A stretch of DNA of 64,000 nt from Incurvaria masculella (lineage: Eukaryota; Arthropoda; Insecta; Lepidoptera; Incurvariidae): the NCBI GenBank assembly GCA_946894095.1, contig OX335647.2, positions 11,488,001-11,552,000 on the forward strand, written 5' to 3'. Under the pieces are notes generated by a model, which did not search any database, had not been told where the DNA came from, and worked only from the letters and a program-made list of their open reading frames with translations. The position numbers were made by a program, and so were the translations under genes. Shown piece by piece: positions 48,201 to 53,242 of this stretch (position 1 is the stretch's first letter; each line of letters opens with the position of its first letter).

Positions 48201-50923
48201 TGTATGCCAGGAACCCTAACTTCCCTGCCAAACGCGAATTTGGTCCAAAAATGCGTTCGCCGAATCAGTTCCCACCAGCACAAGCCCTTCAACATGTCTG
48301 CGACTATGTTCGCAGAGGCACGAACAATTTAAATGGGTTGGTAGTTTTAGAAAATTGGCAACAGCGGGTCTTATTATTAGGCGCGCTAGATGGGACATCT
48401 CTTTCCTTATTTGATCTAAACTCATAGGCCACATGGTATGTTTGAGTTTTTAGCTTGAAGGCGGAATAATTTGTAAGTCCCTTTTACTCCAAGGTCAACG
48501 TCAATTTGACAGAAAAGGACTTCGAATTTGTTTGTTATTCCAGTGTGATAAAATATGTTTTTACCACACAAAAGTTAAACATTGCCTCTACAGAAATATC
48601 ACTCCTGGGCAATAAGCGTATGTTTGGTATTTATAACATGACTGCATAATAATGTTAATGAAACAACATGAGAAATATTTCAAGAAAAATATAAAAATTA
48701 GGCTGCACTTGAACCAGCAAATCTGGCAATAGCAGGTAAACCATATCAGTTCCCTAAGTAAATAATGAAGAAATGGTATTATATGGCACCTACCCTGCCT
48801 CCACCCACCAGAGTATTTGCCTGTTGGGTCAAATATTTTCAGTCAAAAGGTCAGCTGGCTTTACTCTGAAAGGCACATAATATGAGCCTCTGGAGTGGAT
48901 GGGGAAGATAAGCAGTAAACTTTTATCAGCTAAAAAAATAAGCAAAAATCTGATGACTAACAGCGAAGGAAATATTGCGATTTTTTTGTAATGATACAAT
49001 TTGAGTGCTTGTTTTTTGCGAGAAAATTCCTTTTTTACAAGTTCCCAATGAGGTAAATTTTCACCCTATTCAGCCAGCTAGTTGCTAAGATTACGTTTCT
49101 AATGGAAACACCATCGAAGAGCACAATTTGTGCCGTTAACTGTGTGACTCTCAACTGGCATTGCCAGATGATGCTTGGCGCTTGAATTTAGGGGCATCCA
49201 TATAATTCTACTTGAATTTTCTAGAAGTGTCAGTCTGAAAGCATATATATATGAAAGCTATAATATGATTAATATATGGTTAAATATTCACTCATTCCAG
49301 TAATCATTTCTAGCTACCTACAACACACACCAAGGCTTTTATCTTTACTCAGGTAGGTATAATAAAGCAGAATAGCATTTTTTTTAAAGACACCATCCAG
49401 ATGTCCCTTGCCCACGAAACTATAGTGTGTAGTTGCCTTATCTGTTTTAAGAGTTTAATATTTTTAGCACCAGATAACTGGTGGTCCTATCAAAAGGGCT
49501 TGAACTCTTATCCATTAGGTTTATATACACATGTGGCAATGTTAAAACATTTTGCGCAACATGTTAAAAGGATTGGTTAATTAAGTATTTTTAATTTTAT
49601 TGTCATAATAATTAAGAGTTTAACAGCTCCTTACCGGTGAGGAGTAGTATGTAAATTAAGCTACATCGGCATGTGACCCGCGTGCCAAGTACCTATCTAT
49701 CTGCTCCGCAGTGACCTCCCGTTATCATTGCTGCTGTGCTAAACCTGAGCTCCACAAGTAGCATGTTTCCTAACAAGTGCAGTCAATCGATTAAATATTT
49801 TTTCCTTTCAGATCCTTTTCAGATTAGGTTATTATTTCATTAAATGTCTTAATTTGTCTTCAATTATGTAACCCCTTGAATATATTCTGACGGTAGGTAT
49901 TCTTACTATTATTATATTATATATATATATTATAATTCTGCATTAGGGACTTTTTCCGCAGAGCAGTTTTACAAACCAAACACCAGTTAATGTGTCGTGT
50001 AACCTGTTCACTAAGACAGCATTAGGAAAATAGCATTACTGCAATGGGCATAAGTAGGAAAAAATAGCCTGCCAACAATTACATAAAAAGTTCAAAATCT
50101 GATTTGTGTGTGTTAAGTCCATGCACTAAGTGAATATATGCAAGCTTTCCATGAGTGAATTTTTGAAAAAGCATCAATGCCAAATAATGACCTACCAGAT
50201 ATTAGACAAGTCTATGATATCCTATTCACAATGCTATTTCATTATAATTTATCATTTCACACTTCATATTATTATATAACACAAACTGACAAATTATGTA
50301 TCTAACAAAACACTAACTACTGTAACATAACACTTTGCTATGTTGCATATAGCAAAATACGTACCAACTGGAAAAGACAAGCATTATTCAAAATTTAAAT
50401 GGCCGGGACTGTTATATGATGGATATGAGGCTGGTTGGTAGGAATTGAGATGTGCACTCATTTTGGGAACACATTGTTGTTCAGTGAAATCTATCTTCTA
50501 ACCCTGTCGACTACTTCATTGCCACATCAAAAATTTGTCGTGAATTGAAATTTCTGGTGTAAGTTTCAGAAAGTAATATTGTTGCCACCAATACAAGATG
50601 AACTATAATATGATCGCAACTAACCTGTAAGCCAGTGTCATGCATTTGAAGAGTTTGGTAAGCGATGTCTCTATGGAGATCTGTTGAGGACTTGAGCTGG
50701 GTGACAGGTCCGAATAAGCAGGCACGAGAGCGTTGCTCGGCGGTGCCTGCAATGTTTGCGCTGTGACCGTCCGCGCCTCGCCTCCCGACTCCTCATCCGG
50801 CACTGGCACGGCCGCAAGGTCATCGTCGTCCTGCGCCTCCGCCTCGAAGTGCGACACCATGAAATGTCCAGAATGGATGGTCTCCTTCTCCGGCCGCGCA
50901 CGACGCTGCTCCACGTGGGTCAT
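15128..50923 (-). CDS. Mondo: Mondo/ChREBP-type bHLH-zipper transcription factor (Mlx partner), complete, 17 coding exons
   Basis: Glucose-6-phosphate-responsive transcription factor that pairs with Mlx on carbohydrate response elements and shuttles between cytoplasm and nucleus. Exons, 5' to 3': 50625-50923, 46304-46410, 46151-46224, 40810-40935, 40340-40493, 34118-34213, 33315-33515, 32310-32627, 29409-29734, 28388-28582, 26645-26840, 23974-24092, 22260-22424, 20171-20298, 18169-18292, 16539-16668, 15128-15252. Phases close throughout, giving 960 residues. Domains: Mondo conserved regions with SGHFMVSHFE and SLTKLFKCMTLAYR plus the KWNRFKGIKLRWKDKIRLNN block (about 25-200), an activation region with DFIQPSLGPLQPNLDDFMDT (about 259-278), a long Pro/Ala/Gly/His-rich middle, bHLH basic region HAEQKRRYNIKNGF (762-775), zipper to about 834, then the C-terminal dimerisation and cytoplasmic-localisation domain. 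Some donors are weak (gttggt, gtgctc, gttatt, gtatcc). The last exon is tandemly multiplied. Confidence 0.93.
15282..15391 (-). CDS. Mondo: candidate alternative Mondo terminal exon, copy 8
   Basis: Intact acceptor, G plus CT gives Ala, 35 further codons, stop TAG. It differs from the distal copy by lacking the TRAAA insert and by ending ELP instead of EPL. Whether it is spliced is unknown. Confidence 0.5.
15421..15530 (-). CDS. Mondo: candidate alternative Mondo terminal exon, copy 7
   Basis: Intact acceptor and frame; reads DILSCPKRLPEKARA and ends ELL then TAG. The Glu of CPER is Lys here. Confidence 0.5.
15560..15669 (-). CDS. Mondo: candidate alternative Mondo terminal exon, copy 6
   Basis: Intact acceptor and frame; reads VLNSLCVLCTTTDMLTCPER and ends ELL then TAG. 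Asn and Cys replace Ser and Arg near the start. It pairs with the copy at 15977 in the higher-order pattern. Confidence 0.5.
15699..15808 (-). CDS. Mondo: candidate alternative Mondo terminal exon, copy 5
   Basis: Intact acceptor and frame; reads VLFTTTDIINCPERLPEKPR and ends ELL then TAG. It pairs with the copy at 16116. Confidence 0.5.
15838..15947 (-). CDS. Mondo: candidate alternative Mondo terminal exon, copy 4
   Basis: Intact acceptor and frame; reads SSLCMLCTTTYMLTCPERLP and ends ELL then TAG. Asp of TTTD is Tyr. Confidence 0.5.
15977..16086 (-). CDS. Mondo: candidate alternative Mondo terminal exon, copy 3
   Basis: The acceptor is ttgtacag rather than ttgtgcag; frame intact. Reads VLNSLCVLCTTTYMLTCPER and ends ELL then TAG. 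Confidence 0.5.
16116..16225 (-). CDS. Mondo: candidate alternative Mondo terminal exon, copy 2
   Basis: Intact acceptor and frame; reads VLCTTNDILSCPERLPEKAR and ends IKTELL then TAG. It is the copy closest to exon 16 that still preserves the normal frame. Confidence 0.5.
16255..16360 (-). pseudogene. frameshifted Mondo terminal-exon copy 1, nearest to exon 16
   Basis: The acceptor ttgtgcag at 16361 is intact, but four bases are missing just inside the exon (ggagct reduced to at on the plus strand). Use of this copy would give AVLICACCAPPP and about 26 further unrelated residues, with the stop just past the usual TAG. It lies only 178 bases from exon 16. Confidence 0.7.
16539..16668 (-). 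CDS. Mondo: Mondo exon 16
   Basis: The acceptor gcacag at 16669 aligns FSVVATALVESFSNCVSCGS with the family without a gap. The exon continues ADLVRSTLLWAEQHCSLVEM and ends RP, phase 1, donor gtgagc at 16538. The nearest downstream acceptor is the frameshifted array copy at 16360. Confidence 0.92.
16784..17140 (+). mobile_element. SINE body, interrupted
   Basis: The first part, 16784-16896, starts ctaggtggtagggtt and includes the ggtaccatcgcat block; the second, about 17078-17140, has tatggcaccaagttcc and tgtgttgggc. About 180 AT-rich bases separate them. It lies in Mondo intron 15-16. Confidence 0.7.
17549..18095 (-). mobile_element. TTAA-MITE family 1, diverged copy
   Basis: Reverse orientation copy in Mondo intron 15-16. 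The terminal repeats are decayed (the left end reads ttaacgttgaccttacc), while the interior is still clearly related. It ends 74 bases from the exon 15 donor. Confidence 0.8.
18169..18292 (-). CDS. Mondo: Mondo exon 15: C-terminal domain start
   Basis: Acceptor ggttgcag at 18293; AG plus C gives Ser835, then NCHSLLPATGAPVSRARAGR and LREMFARHVAARSLHNWKYW. Donor gtatcc at 18168, weak but in phase with exon 16. Confidence 0.9.
18823..19245 (+). pseudogene. mariner-family transposase, N-terminal relic
   Basis: ATG at 18823 opens a frame reading MDKLKIRTIFEHEFLLRNNA; after one TAG (18982-18984) the same frame continues through DNDELKAIVEAYPTQ to KLDKLVPHELSDQQQN. The pattern matches the two helix-turn-helix modules and the WVPHEL-type linker of mariner transposases. 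The DD34D catalytic part is absent. In Mondo intron 14-15, antisense. Confidence 0.8.
19262..19603. mobile_element. TTAA-flanked foldback MITE family 2
   Basis: TTAA ends at 19262 and 19600 with long inverted arms: acgtagtttagtaatcattt near the left is mirrored by aattagtaaactacgtttgt near the right, and gatgtctgcacgtgttt by acgtgcagacacaga. No coding capacity; in Mondo intron 14-15. Confidence 0.85.
19600..20146 (-). mobile_element. TTAA-MITE family 1
   Basis: Full-length copy. The left TTAA (19600-19603) is shared with the family 2 MITE beside it; the right end reads gagccacctTAC, so the last TTAA base is mutated. It ends 24 bases from Mondo exon 14. Confidence 0.87.
20171..20298 (-). CDS. 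Mondo: Mondo exon 14: helix 2 and leucine zipper
   Basis: Acceptor ggttgcag at 20299, donor gtgaga at 20170. Encodes VSKAAMLQKGAEYIKQLKAE and RNQIKDEMESLRLQIECLNN, i.e. helix 2 running into the zipper. The TTAA-MITE at 19600-20146 ends only 24 bases beyond the donor. Confidence 0.95.
20343..20390 (+). mobile_element. tRNA-like SINE head fragment
   Basis: gtagcctagtgtaccagagg followed by ctgggttcaatacc: box A and box B of the same SINE head without its body. It sits beside the LINE tail in Mondo intron 13-14. Confidence 0.6.
20569..21120 (-). pseudogene. LINE reverse transcriptase, C-terminal part (CR1/jockey-like)
   Basis: An open 183-codon frame with KDLGVTISHDLKWEPHI, YVRPLLEYAYQVWNPYF, VERVQRRATKMV, RRKRGDLIEPFKILNG and WNKLPEEV, the conserved tail of non-LTR retrotransposon ORF2. 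It is 5'-truncated: a SINE begins 21 bases upstream of it. The frame is intact, so it is fairly young. Same strand as Mondo, in intron 13-14; the 3' tail runs to about 20400. Confidence 0.85.
21141..21486 (+). mobile_element. SINE, near full length without tRNA head
   Basis: catgcaccactatctttctc through tggttcggaatccatg, the ggtagggtttaagcccg block and ggtcgcataaaaaagaaa. It abuts the 5' truncation point of the LINE at 20569-21120. Confidence 0.82.
22260..22424 (-). CDS. Mondo: Mondo exon 13: bHLH basic region, helix 1 and loop
   Basis: Acceptor tgtgcag at 22425, donor gtgaca at 22259, 55 codons in phase 0. A Ser/Pro-rich lead is followed by HAEQKRRYNIKNGFDTLQAL and IPHLNNNPAAK. The H..E...R pattern is the E-box half-site reader of this family. 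Confidence 0.95.
22520..22672. mobile_element. decayed SINE fragments
   Basis: aagtgtcatgccaggatgttc (minus-type) followed by aattccgcccgagttggtac (plus-type). Two short pieces in opposite orientation. Confidence 0.45.
22872..23420 (-). mobile_element. TTAA-MITE family 1
   Basis: Full-length copy, TTAA at both ends (22872-22875 and 23417-23420), in Mondo intron 12-13. Confidence 0.9.
23974..24092 (-). CDS. Mondo: Mondo exon 12
   Basis: The acceptor gtgacag at 24093 was chosen over a cag three bases on, which would create an in-frame stop. T plus CC gives Ser698, then QSMYKLNVSGEDMSPRAELR through SPLH. Donor gtgagt at 23973, phase 0. Confidence 0.85.
24355..25100 (+). pseudogene. LINE reverse transcriptase C-terminal relic and 3' tail
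   Basis: A frame with ALKLTILHERRQREDLIEDY and LKGHSLKLNHSLSRTNPRNQ parallels the intact LINE tail at 20569-21120, with frameshifts before it (a decayed LYKTYVRPILEF match at about 24365). The 3' part contains catcagctt..gctgctagt twice. In Mondo intron 11-12, antisense. Confidence 0.7.
25114..26308. mobile_element. hAT-like non-autonomous element with nested SINE
   Basis: Ends CAGGGCTTTTAG at the left and CTAAAAGCCCTG at the right form a perfect 12-bp inverted repeat. Subterminal aaaaagggac and gggactttaag motifs repeat near both ends. A SINE (25194-25604) lies inside. No transposase frame was found. A clean 8-bp target duplication is not visible, so the superfamily call rests on the CAGGG terminus. 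Confidence 0.6.
25194..25604 (-). mobile_element. tRNA-headed SINE, full length, nested in hAT-like element
   Basis: Minus strand: head with tagcctagtggcgtgg and gggttcaattcc, body, and A tail (plus ttttttttatgcgacc). The best preserved copy of this SINE in the window. Confidence 0.85.
26645..26840 (-). CDS. Mondo: Mondo exon 11: Arg/Ser, Gly and Ala runs
   Basis: Acceptor ggctacag at 26841, donor gtaagt at 26644, phase 0 in and 1 out. Encodes VVRRRSRSSS, Gly/Ala runs, then SEPTLPQASVMLAQLLSSQH. The GC-rich repeats make many spurious open frames on both strands here. Confidence 0.85.
27120..27285 (+). repeat. interspersed repeat R2
   Basis: gcttaataacggtgtaac, ctagttctggcagtgacgg and aagatggcgctggtta recur at 38350-38515 in the same orientation. 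Unclassified. Confidence 0.7.
28388..28582 (-). CDS. Mondo: Mondo exon 10
   Basis: Acceptor gtttgcag at 28583, phase 0, 65 codons: SSAGTSRAPSLSAAHKESFR, SNSLPLGAQLGADWS, then Ala/Pro-rich to ITPR. The donor gttatt at 28387 is weak, so this exon's 3' edge is the least certain in the gene. Confidence 0.78.
28930..29120 (+). pseudogene. possible LINE ORF2 remnant
   Basis: A short frame reads DEFWRRANLVQLHNLVN then MRRASEQAKWRALEDVYH and stop; the Trp-Arg spacing resembles the C-terminus of some insect LINEs. Weak evidence. Confidence 0.3.
29409..29734 (-). CDS. Mondo: Mondo exon 9: Gly run and Gln/Pro/Tyr-rich
   Basis: Acceptor gtttcag at 29735, donor gtgagg at 29408, phase 1 in and 0 out. Encodes LTPSQTAPETVSLLQQ, a nine-Gly run, and a Gln/Pro/Tyr-rich stretch ending TITTISSQQ. 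Confidence 0.88.
29771..30056 (+). repeat. interspersed repeat R1 (hairpin at both ends)
   Basis: Starts with the hairpin gggttccgtacc...ggaaccct, contains a (gtcc)n run, and ends with cgagtccgactcg. Six copies or fragments occur in the window. Class not certain; no coding. Confidence 0.8.
31127..31677 (+). mobile_element. TTAA-MITE family 1
   Basis: Full-length copy with TTAA at both ends, in Mondo intron 8-9. Orientation as in copies 1 and 2. Confidence 0.9.
32036..32185 (+). pseudogene. LINE 3'-end fragment
   Basis: Matches 34785-34955 closely by eye (tcaatgc, tttaagattata, tttaatgct, ctgcgtt). Part of it reads LWN-L, as in the C-terminus of CR1-like ORF2. Just downstream of Mondo exon 8. 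Confidence 0.5.
32310..32627 (-). CDS. Mondo: Mondo exon 8: His/Pro-rich low-complexity segment
   Basis: Acceptor gcctgcag at 32628, donor gtgggt at 32309, phase 1 at both ends. Encodes GSGGGARMLPAPENMHAG, a PHPHTHPQPHPQPHP run, then SAYTTSPKILPHPDTAYTKS. The coding strand is C-rich, so the plus strand carries long G runs. Confidence 0.88.
32975..33170 (+). pseudogene. LINE reverse transcriptase fragment with the ADD motif
   Basis: Reads QGFVLGPLLHSIFPN and, after one frameshift, LATIADDVTLQASSNNP: the palm motifs of a jockey-type reverse transcriptase. Short, broken, antisense in Mondo intron 7-8. Confidence 0.65.
33315..33515 (-). CDS. Mondo: Mondo exon 7: Pro-rich then poly-Ala
   Basis: Acceptor ttgtcag at 33516. 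Encodes ELLSQSRLPPVPEEPPAPPD, then two alanine runs (11 and 6 Ala) split by GHSSS, ending HI. The donor gtgctc at 33314 is weak; it was chosen because exon 8 needs phase 1 and the frame stops soon after. Confidence 0.82.
34118..34213 (-). CDS. Mondo: Mondo exon 6: DFIQPSLGPLQPNLDDF motif
   Basis: Acceptor gcttgcag at 34214, donor gtatac at 34117. Encodes RGASLADFIQPSLGPLQPNL then DDFMDTLEPLQ, one of the best conserved Mondo motifs. Confidence 0.94.
34785..34955 (+). pseudogene. LINE 3'-end fragment
   Basis: Same repeat as 32036-32185, including atttaagattataccc and acgctatacctgcgttacgg. No intact frame. Confidence 0.5.
35201..35558 (+). mobile_element. 5S rRNA-headed SINE (SINE3 type), full length with A-tail
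   Basis: 35201-35262 matches the internal promoter part of 5S rRNA: ccgaagttaagcaacgttgg and cttggatgggtgacc. From tggttcggattccatg on it carries the same body as the tRNA-headed SINEs and ends cacataaaaaaaaaaaaa. In Mondo intron 5-6. Confidence 0.86.
37809..38021. repeat. long near-perfect inverted repeat (hairpin)
   Basis: The left arm from 37809 (atgtttgaaaactgttacgg) and the right arm ending 38021 (aacagttttcaaacat) are exact complements over the outer 75 bases; a further inner block of about 24 bases is complementary with a few mismatches, and the loop is about 10-15 bases. It lies in Mondo intron 5-6. No coding capacity. Confidence 0.9.
38173..38336 (+). mobile_element. SINE with tRNA-like and 5S-like head pieces
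   Basis: tcagcctcagtaaccctgtgg, then ctctgagcgcggttcggttc and tggatgggtgacc (5S box C), then gtggttcggattcca. Truncated body; it joins the repeat at 38350-38515. Confidence 0.65.
38350..38515 (+). repeat. interspersed repeat R2
   Basis: Second copy of the 27120-27285 repeat. It starts immediately after a truncated SINE. Confidence 0.7.
39061..39456 (+). CDS. 131-codon open frame of unknown origin, possibly a transposon remnant
   Basis: Not recognised. An AT-rich frame with HRLHLLRAIIEKYVNVKLYH and a Lys-rich tail; IIEKY-VxLyH phrases of this kind occur near the ends of some arthropod DNA-transposon proteins (from memory, unverified). No matching N-terminus or terminal repeats found. It lies in Mondo intron 5-6, antisense. 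Confidence 0.3.
   Translation: MIKRYILENGQNFTCDRQLVSIKIKILKSFLGSNVLLSLNEYSFLQPATFNHRLHLLRAIIEKYVNVKLYHIHKTNPGIEAATKGQKRYKLNLFEGNKKKLKRKNLVVYQNTITHLRRTAIIINKFNITLY
40340..40493 (-). CDS. Mondo: Mondo exon 5: activation element
   Basis: Acceptor aatgcag at 40494, donor gtcagt at 40339, phase 0 in and 1 out. Encodes VSDMDVETFSLCGDM, then DEDYIAFMSDTLFSTITS and PFAFPDTREI, an acidic-hydrophobic segment shared with insect and vertebrate Mondo. Confidence 0.92.
40810..40935 (-). CDS. Mondo: Mondo exon 4: MCR5 region
   Basis: Acceptor cccacag at 40936, donor gtgaat at 40809, 42 codons in phase 0. Encodes TTILEGKYWKRRAEAVKAEY then KKWRMFHMRRLLGRG. The EGKYWKRR block is diagnostic for the family. 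Confidence 0.93.
41122..41182 (-). repeat. repeat R1 end fragment
   Basis: accggccaagtgcgagtcgg then acgaagggaaccctc; only the terminal 45-60 bases. Confidence 0.6.
41196..41330 (-). mobile_element. SINE head fragment, tRNA-like plus 5S-like
   Basis: Minus-strand equivalent of 38173-38265: ggtagcctagtggcgcgacc, gcgattcgataag, then gttctggatgggtgaccatt. Confidence 0.6.
41398..41924. mobile_element. TTAA-MITE family 1, rearranged head-to-head palindromic copy
   Basis: 41398-41622 runs forward from TTAAggtggccc to gaacaaaaaccaaata. From about 41630 the same family runs in reverse from ttcttgtcagagatccc to gtggtttacttttagctata. About 55 bases are present in both arms and form an inverted repeat. 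The second terminus and its TTAA are missing. Confidence 0.82.
43382..44075. repeat. diverged foldback arms
   Basis: 43382-43560 (tacattaagtttgcaacatt, ggaagatagaaataaaat, ggtgtaatattac, tttgcaacaattt) is the diverged reverse complement of 43893-44075. The right arm is what was later copied in the tandem duplication. Confidence 0.75.
43894..45184 (+). repeat. tandem duplication, about 635-bp units at 656-bp offset
   Basis: 43894-44527 and 44550-45184 are almost identical (both start acatttccgtaattacaaaa and end acctacacagtgcagcg), with a 22-base spacer. The only difference noticed is in a T run. Mondo intron 3-4. A 68-codon frame in both copies has no recognisable domain. Confidence 0.93.
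45705..46060. mobile_element. decayed SINE pieces in both orientations
   Basis: About 45735-45860 carries minus-type body (gtgccatgccagg, attgcagcttcgacc); about 45948-46060 carries plus-type body (cgcattggatgaaagatagtc, tccagttcaatatagcc). Close to the Mondo exon 3 donor. Confidence 0.5.
46151..46224 (-). CDS. Mondo: Mondo exon 3
   Basis: Acceptor tttccag at 46225; T plus TT gives Phe136, then IKRKNTLVCQFASPLDVDIH and VKPE. The donor gttggt at 46150 is weak, but the phase fits exon 4. Confidence 0.86.
46304..46410 (-). CDS. Mondo: Mondo exon 2: MCR3
   Basis: Acceptor ttttgcag at 46411; AG plus A gives Arg100, then QKLTSPKWNRFKGIKLRWKD and KIRLNNVIWRCWHMQ. Donor gtaagt at 46303, phase 1. 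The conserved block is the 14-3-3/CRM1-binding region of Mondo proteins. Confidence 0.93.
46505..46690 (+). pseudogene. LINE ORF2 C-terminal fragment
   Basis: One frame reads STRSFIYRVSKLWNQLPPGI, the typical end of a non-LTR reverse transcriptase, with frame breaks on either side. In Mondo intron 1-2. Confidence 0.6.
47300..47500 (-). mobile_element. TTAA-MITE family 1, decayed fragment
   Basis: Interior part only: acttgaaagttcgaatg, gcaataactttggacctgg and gtggagatgttgcaccc match the family with many changes. An old insertion compared with the others. Confidence 0.65.
47690..48110. mobile_element. decayed SINE pieces in both orientations
   Basis: 47690-47830 minus-type (acatggatggctaatacc) and 47935-48105 plus-type (ggtaccatcccattgaat, gcaatataaggggg). 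Mondo intron 1-2. Confidence 0.5.
49905..49938. repeat. AT microsatellite
   Basis: A run of mixed (ta)n and ttat units; no further structure. Confidence 0.7.
50625..50923 (-). CDS. Mondo: Mondo exon 1: start codon, MCR1-2
   Basis: First in-frame ATG at 50923, giving MTHVEQRRARPEKETIHSGH and FMVSHFE, then an acidic stretch, a Ser/Pro-rich linker and SLTKLFKCMTLAYR. The donor is gttagt at 50624, phase 2. A 5' UTR continues to about 51035, where ttattacag forms an acceptor, so a non-coding exon probably lies upstream. An in-frame GTG further up (50947) is a less likely start. Confidence 0.9.
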
Positions 50924-51035
50924 GCTGTTGCAGGCTTGACTGCCCACTTCGCTTCCTCTGGCGTTATCACAATAGTTCGTTTCTATTGTTGAGAAGGACC
51001 GCTAAACCTCGCTCGTCACGTTCTTCACAAACAAG

Positions 51036-53111
51036 CTGTAATAAAACAGAAAATCTATTCTATTTACGTACAACGTTAAATGTTCTGTGCGGACAAATTG
51101 ACTGATATTTCTTTGGTTTATATTATTCATCTTTTTCACCCTATTGATAGGGGTAGGCAAAGGTAAATAAACCGATTGCCCTGCCTTGGGTTGTTAGTCG
51201 TCTATCGTCTAAATAGGATCGCGCATGCTAAACCCCGATTGCACGAAGCGAGACGCACGGCCGAGTATCAATCGAAAGCGTTTCACTTTCATCTGTGACT
51301 AACTCGTTTTCGCTTTTAATGTATATCTACACAGAGTATCTACGTATGGCAGTCTCAAAAATGTAAAATGTAAACCTTCTACCTGATGGCCGTTAGTTTC
51401 GGGAAGACGGCCACCATCTTAACTGGCCTCGAACTGGCCAACTGTGAACATACCCGCGGAACCTGCAGCTCAGAGGCCATGACCGTATACGTAGGAAGTA
51501 CACTACCTCGGCTGCTACCGTGTTTTTATGTGCTATGCTTAGCCACTCAGAGGAAGATAATCCAGGTCCAGCAAACCGGAACCCTTCGCATAATAGGGGG
51601 GCCGGGTGCTAAGTCACAAATGACGTAATCGCCAACGATGTGCGAGCAGGGAAAGTTTTCAACGGTGGAACTCGAGATTTAGTAATACAAACAAATAAAA
51701 AAAACGACCAAGCTCCAATATGACTCGCGTACGTAGGGTTCCGTACCATCAAGCAAGATTAAACTAAAAAAACACTTTTATTTTATGGACCTATAATATA
51801 TATTTAATTATTACTATTTTTTTATTATAGCGGCAATATAGATACGTACATACTCAACTCATAAACATTTCAGCTGTCTACCTATTACGGTTCTTGACAT
51901 GCAGCCCGCTGACAGATGGATAGTGGAGGCTTAGTAATAGGGTTTTTAGGTACGGAACCATACAAAACAACTCGCTTTTACACATTTTTTTACTCCACCC
52001 ACATGAAAAAATTTCAGTCGACCGGAATGTCGCATTTGCGAAGTACTCTAGCAAGTTTAAGTGAAGATACACCACTCAAATGATTGCGACGTATCGGGTG
52101 CTCCGCGGCTTGCGCGCGGCAAATTTGAACGCGCTGATGCTTCACCACGTCCACACCTACTTATCCATGTTTTCACCATCTACGGTTACATGAAATCCGA
52201 TAAGTATCTTTATCTTACATGTACATGTACACATACGGTGTAACCGAAAGGTAACTGTTGGCGACGAAATCTGTTCATGTAATTTTGTATTGAAATCGAA
52301 TTGTCTTCATTTTGAGACGGAGGCCAAAAGTAAAGAGTCTGATTTCCATGGTTATTATTTGTTGTGTGAAACATATAGCTGAAAAATTATAGCGACGGAT
52401 CGCTCTATCTGCGGGTTTCCGGGTTCGGTGTCGCCTAAGAATGCGACGCACCTGCTTAGTAGGAAAGAGTATAATTACTTACATGTCACCGTGTTTTGGT
52501 GTAACAGCCAACCGACCTGGTACAGTATTAACCGGTGAGTAAACCGTGAATCTAGAATTATCGGTGAATGTGAATTTCATGATTAACTTCACTATGTTTA
52601 TACTTTTATTCTGTGGCAGGTAAATAGTAACCACAGAAAAAACTTTTCCTGACGTCGGAGAAGACACTGCTTTCTAAGCTGCGGATAATATGGCACAGAA
52701 TAAATTTAAATCGGTGATATAAATATAATCTTGTTTGGACACGCATTTCGTTTCTTTCCTTGATTTCCTATTCATACTTTATTAGTTACATACCTACTAA
52801 AACTGGCAATAAAATTAATCTATTTGTAGAACTGCATCAAATGCTACAGATCTGTTGAGCTCCGTAAAATCGGTACTGGAACCGAATACCGTAGGTACTC
52901 TCGGTGGTTAGTAAATTCAAATTTCATTGGAAATTGTTCAATTCATCATAAATGCATTAAAAAAATAAATTAAAAGGCTTTTTTAATAGACTCACATTTT
53001 TTTCGTAGTACTTGAAACCACTTTATTATCAATTAGATATGGATTAAAACAATGTGGGTAGTTATGTCGCTTATCACTATGGCTTAGTAGTTTGATGTAT
53101 TTTATTTTCAG
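51036..53111. promoter_or_regulatory. divergent spacer between Mondo and RPAIN, putative promoters
   Basis: Mondo points left and RPAIN right from this 2-kb segment, so both promoters and any non-coding first exons should lie here or be shared. Apart from repeat R1 (51704-51960) I see no clear TATA box or defined motif. GC-richer islands occur at about 51230-51300 and 52080-52140. Confidence 0.5.
51704..51960 (-). repeat. repeat R1, diverged
   Basis: Contains tagggttccgtaccatcaag, tagcggcaatatag and gcttagtaatagggtt in reverse orientation. In the Mondo-RPAIN divergent spacer. Confidence 0.7.
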
Positions 53112-53116
53112 TTGAG

Positions 53117-53242
53117 ATGCAGTCGACTATGCCGTCGCCTTTGCGCTCACCTCTGTCCTCTCCAGGATTATCTCCATCGTTCCGTCATGTCCGCTCTCGA
53201 CTGAGACAGTCACCAGTGGAAATAAAAGAGAGAATGCGAAAG
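53117..53242 (+). CDS. RPAIN: RPAIN exon 1: basic N-terminus
   Basis: The acceptor tttcag ends at 53111; ATG at 53117, 42 codons, donor gtcagt at 53243 in phase 0. A second ATG, four codons on, is possible. Confidence 0.85.
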